This document shows, piece by piece, positions 36,446 through 43,418 of a stretch of 64,000 nucleotides of DNA. The DNA lies in the NCBI RefSeq assembly GCF_029892785.1, contig NZ_JARXXA010000009.1:109441-173440 (forward strand), written 5' to 3'. The notes below the pieces were generated by a model. The model ran no database searches, was not told the DNA's origin, and saw nothing but the letters and a program-made list of their open reading frames with translations. The first letter of the stretch is position 1; every line of letters begins with the position of its first letter. The stretch comes from Parabacteroides sp. PH5-46. GTDB taxonomy: Bacteria > Bacteroidota > Bacteroidia > Bacteroidales > Tannerellaceae. A program made the position numbers and the translations under genes.

Positions 36446-38134
36446 TTACCAAACAAAAGAATGCTCAAAAAGAGACTCATTTCCACAATTATCTATCAGC
36501 AAAAACGACAGTTTGTGATTGCCCCGGGCAAGACGCTTCTTATCAAAAGAGTAGGAAACCAGTCCTTTCTTTCCGTCATATTCAAAAAGGGCATACTGTC
36601 CGTCTATTTCGCCCCGATAAGACTTTACTCCACTCAGGTTGTCTGTTATACGGAAGGTTATTTTCTGGCTACCTACCCAAGCAGTCTGATTAACAGGAGT
36701 AATAACAGGGGGAACCGTATCCTGTTTAATCGTATAAACACCCAGTTCCCGGATATCGGCATCCAGCCAGCCGTTACGGTACGTACCACCCACCCAGGTA
36801 TACTTTCCGTTCTGCCGTCTCACAATACCATATTGTTGTTTATTATCAAGTGAATCCTTTTGCAGACGAAGTGATAACTGCGCCTTGTCATGTATAGGAA
36901 TGGTACGATTATGCAGGGTATGTGTAGCGGCAAGAGCCGTGCTGTCTTCTTTTACCGAATAACGAAAATATACATCGTCATAAAGGTTGCCGGAAGGAAT
37001 GGTAAGACGAACGCCTTTTGCCCCGAAACGATTCTCGCTTTTCCAGTGGAAATAAGTGGCATTCGCTGTATCAGGCGCCGGGATGTCTTGCTTTTTTCCA
37101 TCAATCCAAACAGATAGTTGTGCTGTATTTCCAAACGCATCCTGCAGATGATAGGTCAGTTGATACACGCGTTCTTCGTCAATCGTAATAATACCCCGGT
37201 TCACGCCCTCTATAAAGCGCAGGCGATTACCCGGTTCTACAAAGCTTTTCATGTAAAAGGACTTTTTATCCTTCCACTCCTCATAATCCACAAAACTATT
37301 CAGATAGCGGCTTTCATCAAAGGCAAAACGGTTGATATTACTCTTGAAAACAAGCTGGCTATCAACTGACAAAGCCACCTTACGTACCCCATAGATATTA
37401 GACGTTCCGTCCATATAATCATAGGCTTTCACGGCAACAGAGATATCACCCCAGGCTTCTATCTTTCCTACGATGGTTTGCATGCCGTCTTTGGCGGTTA
37501 CAGGCTTCAACTCTTTCTTCTTGCCGCTTCCGTTAATCACGCCTTTTCCCTCTACAGGGTATAGCATTACGCCCTGAATCCGAGGTTTGCTCTTATCCTT
37601 TATCTGTGCTTTGTAATAATCCATCGGATCCAGTATATCTTCGGTCTGGGTATCGCGTATCTCAAAATGTAGATGCGGCCCGCCCGAGCTACCCGAATTC
37701 CCGCTTAAAGCAACGATCTCATCTTTCTTCACCGGAAACTGTCCCGGTTCCGGAAGCAGGTTTACGCTAAAACTTTCCCGGGCATACTGTTCTGTCCTTA
37801 TATAAGCTGTAAGTGTATCGTTAAACTTCTGCAAGTGTCCATAAACGGTGGTTGTCCCGTCCGGATGGTCTACATATAAGGCGTTTCCGTATCCCCAGGG
37901 GCTAACCGATATACGCGACACATATCCATCCTTCACCATGTGAATAGATTTACCTTCTGCCCCCTGTGTTTTGAAGTCCAGTCCCGCATGAAAATGATTG
38001 GTTCTCAACTCCCCGAAATTGCCACTCAGCAGGATAGGGAAAGCAAAGGGATTACGCAGTTCCTCTTGCCCGAAAGCAGGAAGCAGCACAGACGACAAAA
38101 AACTGAGGATAAATATAATAGAGTAATAACGCAT
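36446..38134 (-). CDS. Secreted M23 family metallopeptidase
   Basis: 562 residues with a signal peptide (FILSFLSSVLLPAFGQ). The LytM/M23 domain is at about 30-170 with zinc ligands in HFHAGLDF (HxxxD) and GPHLHFEIRD (HxH). The long C-terminal part is beta-rich and probably contains Ig-like domains (VKSYRGEIDGQYALFEYDGKKGLVSY). It probably trims peptidoglycan cross-bridges in the periplasm or acts as an adaptor. Last gene of a three-gene minus operon, 9 bp after the EEP-family gene. Confidence 0.9.
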   Translation of the reverse strand: MRYYSIIFILSFLSSVLLPAFGQEELRNPFAFPILLSGNFGELRTNHFHAGLDFKTQGAEGKSIHMVKDGYVSRISVSPWGYGNALYVDHPDGTTTVYGHLQKFNDTLTAYIRTEQYARESFSVNLLPEPGQFPVKKDEIVALSGNSGSSGGPHLHFEIRDTQTEDILDPMDYYKAQIKDKSKPRIQGVMLYPVEGKGVINGSGKKKELKPVTAKDGMQTIVGKIEAWGDISVAVKAYDYMDGTSNIYGVRKVALSVDSQLVFKSNINRFAFDESRYLNSFVDYEEWKDKKSFYMKSFVEPGNRLRFIEGVNRGIITIDEERVYQLTYHLQDAFGNTAQLSVWIDGKKQDIPAPDTANATYFHWKSENRFGAKGVRLTIPSGNLYDDVYFRYSVKEDSTALAATHTLHNRTIPIHDKAQLSLRLQKDSLDNKQQYGIVRRQNGKYTWVGGTYRNGWLDADIRELGVYTIKQDTVPPVITPVNQTAWVGSQKITFRITDNLSGVKSYRGEIDGQYALFEYDGKKGLVSYSFDKKRLARGNHKLSFLLIDNCGNESLFEHSFVW

Positions 38135-38143
38135 TGGTTCTGT

Positions 38144-39136
38144 TTATTGATCTTCGCACAAATATACAAAGAAATCCGCCAAAACGGGCAAGTGATCGCT
38201 ATATCCTCCTTCGTATTTAAAGCCATGATAGGTACGGAAAGGACGCTCACCCCGCCAGGTCTTATCCTTTATAAACAAGAAAGAAGGGGAATAGTTGCGT
38301 GCACTTTCCTCCACTACTTTCATACGTGAATCAGGCTTCGTCAGGTTCCGGTGTACAACAATCTGGTCTAACTGAGACCATTCTCCCTGGTATTTGTGGC
38401 TGCCTCCTTTTCCGGTGAAAAGATTCGTGAAATCATCACCTATTAGCCATTGCATACAGCGGCTTTCCGGCGGATCATTGAAATCGCCCATCAACAGGAT
38501 TAGTGGATAGGTGCGAACCTTTATCAACGAATCGCATACGTTTCTCACAGCCTTTGCCGCCTCCACCCGTCGGCTTTGGCTTTCCTTTTCTCCTCCGTAC
38601 TTTGAAGGAAAATGGCAGACCATCACATCCAGCGTATCTCCGCTGATAACCTCTCCCCAGACATAAAGGATTTCACGCGCTGCATGCGATTCGTTCTTTT
38701 TGTGCTTTACCGGAACGGAGCGATGATTGATATAGCGGAACTTGTCCCGCTGATAAAGCAAAGCCATATTGATGCCGCGCCTGTCTGAGGTTTGGGAAAT
38801 ACAGTATTGGTAATGCTGTTGGCGAAGAGGCGTCCGTCTCAGCAAATGAGTCAACACCGTGTCATTCTCTACTTCACACAGGCCAACCAAGGCAGGAGTA
38901 TCCCACTCTCCGGCGGCAGTGATTACTTTGGCGATCTGCTGTAGTTTGTGGTAATAGCGCCCTTTGGTCCAGCGGCGGTTACCGGAGGGTAGAAATTCGT
39001 CATCATTCGTTGCCGGATTATCTTCCGTATCAAACAGATTTTCCACATTATAGCTCATCACGCGAAAGGGGATTTGCCCTTCTGCTACAGCTAATAAAAA
39101 GAGGGATAAAATCAGGATAGTTAAGGTTTTGCTCAT
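38144..39136 (-). CDS. Secreted endonuclease/exonuclease/phosphatase family protein
   Basis: 330 residues with a signal peptide (LTILILSLFLLAVAEGQ). The EEP fold motifs are clear: RVMSYNVENLFDTEDN, VGLCEVENDTVLTHLL, PLILLMGDFNDPPES and the C-terminal YEGGYSDHLPVLADFF with the catalytic Asp-His. It is a Mg-dependent phosphodiesterase or phosphatase acting outside the cytoplasm; the substrate could be extracellular nucleic acid. It is between a beta-helix lipoprotein and an M23 peptidase, with gaps of 12 and 9 bp. Confidence 0.9.
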   Translation of the reverse strand: MSKTLTILILSLFLLAVAEGQIPFRVMSYNVENLFDTEDNPATNDDEFLPSGNRRWTKGRYYHKLQQIAKVITAAGEWDTPALVGLCEVENDTVLTHLLRRTPLRQQHYQYCISQTSDRRGINMALLYQRDKFRYINHRSVPVKHKKNESHAAREILYVWGEVISGDTLDVMVCHFPSKYGGEKESQSRRVEAAKAVRNVCDSLIKVRTYPLILLMGDFNDPPESRCMQWLIGDDFTNLFTGKGGSHKYQGEWSQLDQIVVHRNLTKPDSRMKVVEESARNYSPSFLFIKDKTWRGERPFRTYHGFKYEGGYSDHLPVLADFFVYLCEDQ

Positions 39137-39148
39137 ATTTAATTTTCG

Positions 39149-40672
39149 TTATTCTTCTTCCGGATCCGGCACATATTCGTAGGCGCCGATATCAGGTCCA
39201 TCTTCGCTCGCCAGCCTATCAAGGCCATATCGATCCAAGGGGTATAATTCGGAGACCGAACGATCTGCCTTTCCTACAGCCAGCTGCTTTTCCAAGACGT
39301 TCCCATCTTCATCCTGGCTTATATTGAGGCGATAATCAAACACATAATCATTATCGCTACTCCCGAGGGATTTATAACTCAGTTTATTGTCTTTATCAAT
39401 AAACTGCACTCCAACAAAAACAGATACTTCTGCCTCCTTTGTTTTAACAGCACAATGATTAAAGAGGAAGTTAATCTCCGTTCCTTCTGCATTGTCTACA
39501 GATATTTCGCCTCCCAGTGGTTTATCCCCTTCCGGATAGCTTCCGTCAATGATACAATTATCAAAAGTAGCCTTTTGCAAGGGATAAATTATCGTTTCCT
39601 TATCTGCTCCTATGATATAGTTCGTCAGAGCAAGAACGGGCTGTCCACGTCGTCCCGGACTAATAATAAAATAATTAGCCAATGTACAATGGATGAAATG
39701 GTAGCTACCACCCACCAAAGAAACAATAGACTTAGCTGCATTCGTAAACTCTGTATTGATGGCTTCTACCTGACAATTTTGGGCTACAAAAAGACTTTCC
39801 TGAGCATTGGTTATCTGCGAGTTTCGGATAGTCAGTTTAGGCTGTGTAGGTTCAGAGGATTCCAGCACCATGGCATGGGTTGCATTCCGCACGATCACGT
39901 AATCCAGAGTATTGTTGAAACTTTCCTTTTTAAGGTAAATGCCGCCCCATTGTCCCGGCATACGGTCATACGGAAGATCGGTGAGTATATCATCCAACCT
40001 GTCTCCCCGGAATACCACCGGTTTCTCTAAGGTTCCTGTAGCCTGCATTGTTCCGAACACCTGCCACTTCGCTTTATCGTGCATATAGAAAGTAGTTCCT
40101 TCTTCTATTTTCAGCGTCACCCCTTCAGCCACGACCACACTATCGTAGATCAGATAAGGTCGCTCAGCTGTCAGTAAGGTATCTGTTGTAAAGGTATAGC
40201 CTCCTTTTATCATATTGGCATCTTGCCCGTAAGCTTGCAAAAGTACTGTTTGCTTCACACCATTGGTGGTAAATTCCACCCGGTCTTCCAGCAGTAGTGG
40301 TTCTACATGCCCTGTCGGGTCGACAGTTACTTCCACAAAGACATACATGCTGTCTTTTCCCAGAATACGAATATCAGAGAAGGATTCTCCGCTACGCCCA
40401 TCCACATTAAGACGAAAGCCGGAAGTAGACGAACTGGCCAATTGAACAGATTCTATATTCAGCGGATCTGTATTCCTATTGTAAATCATAAACTGACGGG
40501 TAGCCGAACCTACAGTTGTAAACACCGTATCAAACGAAAGGGTATCAACAGAAAAGGACAGACGGTCATTCGGATTCGTCGAATAATCATCATTCATATC
40601 GTTACAAGCCGGTAATACAATGAAAAACACAGCTGATATTACAAGAAAAAAAACTGTCAGTTTATTGATCAT
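39149..40672 (-). CDS. Large lipoprotein with right-handed beta-helix region
   Basis: 507 residues. The signal ends in a lipobox-like VLPAC followed by Asn-Asp. The N-terminal third looks Ig-like (LSFSVDTLSFDTVFTTVGSATRQF, spacing typical of bacterial DUF1573-like repeats). The middle carries short beta-helix rungs (LDYVIVRNATHAMVL, LTIRNSQITNAQESLFV, CQVEAINTEFTNAAKSIV). The C-terminus is acidic (DIGAYEYVPDPEEE). Probably exposed at the surface or in the periplasm; function unknown. First gene of the operon with the EEP nuclease and M23 peptidase. Confidence 0.75.
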   Translation of the reverse strand: MINKLTVFFLVISAVFFIVLPACNDMNDDYSTNPNDRLSFSVDTLSFDTVFTTVGSATRQFMIYNRNTDPLNIESVQLASSSTSGFRLNVDGRSGESFSDIRILGKDSMYVFVEVTVDPTGHVEPLLLEDRVEFTTNGVKQTVLLQAYGQDANMIKGGYTFTTDTLLTAERPYLIYDSVVVAEGVTLKIEEGTTFYMHDKAKWQVFGTMQATGTLEKPVVFRGDRLDDILTDLPYDRMPGQWGGIYLKKESFNNTLDYVIVRNATHAMVLESSEPTQPKLTIRNSQITNAQESLFVAQNCQVEAINTEFTNAAKSIVSLVGGSYHFIHCTLANYFIISPGRRGQPVLALTNYIIGADKETIIYPLQKATFDNCIIDGSYPEGDKPLGGEISVDNAEGTEINFLFNHCAVKTKEAEVSVFVGVQFIDKDNKLSYKSLGSSDNDYVFDYRLNISQDEDGNVLEKQLAVGKADRSVSELYPLDRYGLDRLASEDGPDIGAYEYVPDPEEE

Positions 40673-40684
40673 AAGCTATAAAAC

Positions 40685-40727
40685 ATAAGAGAGGAAGAAT
40701 TCCATAAGGATTCATCCTCTCTCTTAT
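40685..40727 (-). terminator. Hairpin downstream of pepD
   Basis: Long imperfect stem with ATAAGAGAGGA on the left and TCCTCTCTCTTAT on the right, plus an inner GAATTCC/GGATTC pairing. It lies between two minus-strand genes and probably ends the pepD transcript. Confidence 0.6.
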
Positions 40728-40745
40728 AACGAAAAGTCTTTCTTT

Positions 40746-42203
40746 TTATTTTGCCGGAATATTCTTTAACAGTTCCAATGTGTGCTGCCACCACAAACCA
40801 ACTGTGTCGATTTCGATGCGTTCGTCCGGAGAGTGAACGTCACGCAGCGTTGGTCCGAAGGAGATCATATCCAGGTAGGGGTATTTCTCCAAGAATAAGC
40901 CACACTCAAGCCCGGCATGAATCGCCATGATTTTCGGTTCTTTGTTGAACAAACCTTTGTAGGTTTCTTCCGCCACTTTCAGCACTTTTGAGTTGGGGTT
41001 AGGAGCCCAGCCCGGATAGCCGTCGCCATGCGTCACCGTTGCGCCTGCCAACAGGAAAGTACATGCCACCTGGTTAGCAATTGATTCTTTGGCCGATTCT
41101 ATTGAACTTCTCTGGCTGGTGCCTATTACGATCGTGTCGCCGCCTTTCATCTTTACAGAAGCCAGGTTGGTAGAGGTTTCCACCAATCCTTCGATATCAT
41201 GGCTCATAGCAATTACGCCATGCGGACAGGCATAAAGAGAATAGATCAGCTTTTCTGCAACAAGCGGGTCAATATATTTCTCCGGACGGTCTACAGACTG
41301 CATAACAATCTGCACATCCGGGTCTACATGCTTCAATTCATTTTCTATGTCAGCTGTAAAGCGGTTCAGCATGACACGTACTTCTTCTTTGTCTGCTGAT
41401 TTCAGACCGATAACGGCATATGCCTCACGGGCAATGGCATTCCGCAGATTGCCACCATCTATGGCAGAAAGCACAAAGTCGAAGTTCTTTTTCAGCAGAT
41501 AAAGGAAACGAACCAATATCTTATTGGCATTTCCCAAGCCTTTATGAATTTCGCCACCGGAGTGCCCGCCTTTCAGACCTTTCACGTCGATACGGAAATA
41601 CAGCATATCCTCAGGAGCTGCAAGTTCTTCATAATAAAAGACAGCCTGTGTATCCTTACCTCCTGCGCAACCGATAAACAATTCTCCTTCGTCTTCGCTG
41701 TCCAGGTTGAGCAAGATCTCACCTGTCATAAAACCAGACTCCAAGGCTTTGGCACCTGTCAGGCCGGTTTCCTCATCTACCGTAAAGAGGCATTCAATAG
41801 TGCCATGTTCTATATCGTTTGAAGCCAGTATAGCCAGCTCGGCAGCCATTCCTATTCCGTTGTCGGCGCCCAGCGTAGTGCCATCGGCCCGTAGCCATTT
41901 GCCGTCTACTACTGTTTGGATGGGATCATTCTCGAAGTCGAAAACCTTGTCACTATTCTTTTCGCAAACCATATCCATGTGCGATTGCAGAATAACAGTC
42001 GGCAGTTTTTCGTAACCGGGAGTAGCGGCCTTTGTCATCAGGATATTTCCTACTTTATCTTTCTTTATCGGGATATTGTACTCTTTTGCGAAAGACTCCA
42101 GATACTGGATAATTTTGCCTTCTTTCTTAGAAGGGCGAGGCACTTGTGTAATCTCATGGAAGAACTTCCATACGATTTCCGGTTTCAAATTTTTAATGTC
42201 CAT
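40746..42203 (-). CDS. pepD: Aminoacyl-histidine dipeptidase
   Basis: 485 residues, the usual length of PepD. The M20 metal motifs are clear: ILQSHMDMVCEK, TLGADNGIGMAAE, TVDEETGLTGAKALE and ILLNLDSEDEGELFIGCAGG. It hydrolyses Xaa-His dipeptides such as carnosine in the cytoplasm. Divergent from the 42346 gene across an intergenic region with a perfect 14-bp palindrome. Confidence 0.95.
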   Translation of the reverse strand: MDIKNLKPEIVWKFFHEITQVPRPSKKEGKIIQYLESFAKEYNIPIKKDKVGNILMTKAATPGYEKLPTVILQSHMDMVCEKNSDKVFDFENDPIQTVVDGKWLRADGTTLGADNGIGMAAELAILASNDIEHGTIECLFTVDEETGLTGAKALESGFMTGEILLNLDSEDEGELFIGCAGGKDTQAVFYYEELAAPEDMLYFRIDVKGLKGGHSGGEIHKGLGNANKILVRFLYLLKKNFDFVLSAIDGGNLRNAIAREAYAVIGLKSADKEEVRVMLNRFTADIENELKHVDPDVQIVMQSVDRPEKYIDPLVAEKLIYSLYACPHGVIAMSHDIEGLVETSTNLASVKMKGGDTIVIGTSQRSSIESAKESIANQVACTFLLAGATVTHGDGYPGWAPNPNSKVLKVAEETYKGLFNKEPKIMAIHAGLECGLFLEKYPYLDMISFGPTLRDVHSPDERIEIDTVGLWWQHTLELLKNIPAK

Positions 42204-42272
42204 AATGTTATCTTGTTTCAGTGTTTGTATTTAGTTAATTAAAGGCAATATATTAAGAATGCACTAAAAAAA

Positions 42273-42286
42273 GTAGAATATTCTAC
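42273..42286. promoter_or_regulatory. Perfect 14-bp palindrome in a divergent promoter region
   Basis: GTAGAATATTCTAC is a perfect palindrome set between A-rich stretches, about 70 bp upstream of pepD and 60 bp upstream of the 42346 gene. It has the form of a dimeric regulator site; the regulator is unknown. Confidence 0.4.
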
Positions 42287-42317
42287 CAAAAAGATACCAT
42301 GTAATCAGTTAAACTCT

Positions 42318-42325
42318 TATATTTG
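42318..42325 (+). promoter_or_regulatory. -7 box of the 42346-43196 operon
   Basis: TATATTTG matches TAnnTTTG, 20 bp before ATG 42346. Confidence 0.5.
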
Positions 42326-42345
42326 CGTCCACAAATATAAAGAAA

Positions 42346-42564
42346 ATGCTTGCAACATTATTAATAACAATCATAATTCTTCTTATTTGTCTCGTATTGC
42401 TTTCTGTCAAGATATTGTTCAAAAAAGGAGGAGAGTTCCCCAATTCACATGTCGGAGGCAACAAAGCGCTAAGAGAAAAAGGGATTTATTGCGCCAGAAC
42501 ACAACATCTGGAAGATATGAAGCGCAAGAACCTCGAAGAACGTTTGAAAGAAATAAAAGTATAA
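42346..42564 (+). CDS. Small single-span membrane protein
   Basis: 72 residues: an N-terminal membrane helix (LATLLITIIILLICLVLLSVKILF), then a charged cytoplasmic or periplasmic tail with a conserved-looking FPNSHVGGNKALREKGIYCARTQ and a basic end. Small genes of this kind accompany OmpH-like genes in Bacteroidales, as far as I recall. Function unknown. It precedes the OmpH-like gene by 23 bp and is preceded by a good -7 box, supporting that it is real. Confidence 0.75.
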   Translation: MLATLLITIIILLICLVLLSVKILFKKGGEFPNSHVGGNKALREKGIYCARTQHLEDMKRKNLEERLKEIKV

Positions 42565-42587
42565 TATAAAGATTTAATTTGAGCTTT

Positions 42588-43196
42588 ATGAAGAACATGA
42601 ACTACGTAGTTAACGGTGTACTTGCCGTAGCTGTCATTATTTTGTTTATTCTACAATTTACAGGCAAAAAGGATACAAAAGCTGCAGTCGCTACATTTAC
42701 ATCCGACGGTGACCCTACTGCTTTGCTTCCTATCGCTTATGTGGATATGGACTCTCTGCTTCTTAATTATAATTACTATAATGATCTGCTGGAAGTGATC
42801 ATGAAAAAACAGGAAAATTCCCGTGCCAACATCAACCAGCAGGCAAGCAAACTTCAAACAGAAATTCAGGATTTTGAACGCAAAATACAGAATAATGCAT
42901 TCCTTACGCGTCAACGCGCCGAAGAAGAACAACAACGCCTGATGAAAAAGCAGCAAGAGCTGGAAGCCCTTGATAACCGTTTAGCCAGAGAGTTGATGGA
43001 AGAACAACAGAAACTAACGGAACAACTTCGCGACTCTTTGCTTGCACAATTGAAGATATACAATGCCGACAGAAAATTCCAGGTAATCTTCAGCAGCAGG
43101 TCTACAGACGTGATCCTATTGGCAAACGATGCCTACAACATCACAGACGAAATACTGGATCACTTGAACAAAAATTACAATCCTTCCACCAAGTAA
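42588..43196 (+). CDS. OmpH/Skp-like membrane-anchored chaperone
   Basis: 202 residues from ATG 42588 (an earlier in-frame ATG at 42579 adds three residues). An N-terminal membrane helix (VVNGVLAVAVIILFILQF) is followed by the Skp signature IAYVDMDSLLLNYNYYNDLLE, a long coiled coil of Gln and Glu, and a C-terminal FQVIFSSRSTDVILLANDAYNITDEIL. Skp-type proteins hold unfolded outer membrane proteins in the periplasm; here the helix may stay as an anchor. Ended by a strong hairpin at 43218-43260. Confidence 0.85.
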   Translation: MKNMNYVVNGVLAVAVIILFILQFTGKKDTKAAVATFTSDGDPTALLPIAYVDMDSLLLNYNYYNDLLEVIMKKQENSRANINQQASKLQTEIQDFERKIQNNAFLTRQRAEEEQQRLMKKQQELEALDNRLARELMEEQQKLTEQLRDSLLAQLKIYNADRKFQVIFSSRSTDVILLANDAYNITDEILDHLNKNYNPSTK

Positions 43197-43217
43197 GAAA
43201 TTACACAAACAACATAC

Positions 43218-43260
43218 AAAATAGCTCACGAGTAAACAAAAATGGCTCGTGAGCTATTTT
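43218..43260 (+). terminator. Strong terminator hairpin after the OmpH-like gene
   Basis: Fifteen-bp perfect stem AAAATAGCTCACGAG (43218-43232) with CTCGTGAGCTATTTT (43246-43260), followed by more T. It runs directly into array D. Confidence 0.85.
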
Positions 43261-43366
43261 TTTTCACCCGGTTGAAACTTTTTTCTCATCGCCATGAGAA
43301 TTTTTTCTCACCCGCATGAGAATTTTTTCTCATCAGCGTGAGATTTTTTTCTCAACGGCATGAAAC
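43257..43366. repeat. 22-bp-period palindromic array, locus D (five units)
   Basis: Units start at 43257, 43279, 43301, 43323 and 43345. Each is TTTT, a 7-bp arm (TTTTCAC, TTCTCAT, TTCTCAC, TTCTCAT, TTCTCAA), a 4-bp spacer (CCGG, CGCC, CCGC, CAGC, CGGC) and a 7-bp arm (TTGAAAC, ATGAGAA, ATGAGAA, GTGAGAT, ATGAAAC). Arms can pair within a unit or with the next unit across TTTT. A sixth unit at 43367 is decayed. It lies 27 bp upstream of the -7 box of the AddB-like gene and follows a terminator. Confidence 0.85.
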
Positions 43367-43392
43367 TTTTTCTTCATCCATAAAAAAAGTAG

Positions 43393-43400
43393 TAGGTTTG
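43393..43400 (+). promoter_or_regulatory. -7 box of the AddB-like gene
   Basis: TAGGTTTG matches TAnnTTTG, 18 bp before ATG 43419; it supports 43419 rather than the longer frame starting at 43338 inside the array. Confidence 0.6.
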
Positions 43401-43418
43401 CATGTAAACAACGTTAGT

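Noticed and set aside
43338..43418. Longer start for the AddB-like gene
   Set aside because: The extension lies in array D and upstream of the -7 box; MKPFLYQIAEL at 43419 fits the family.
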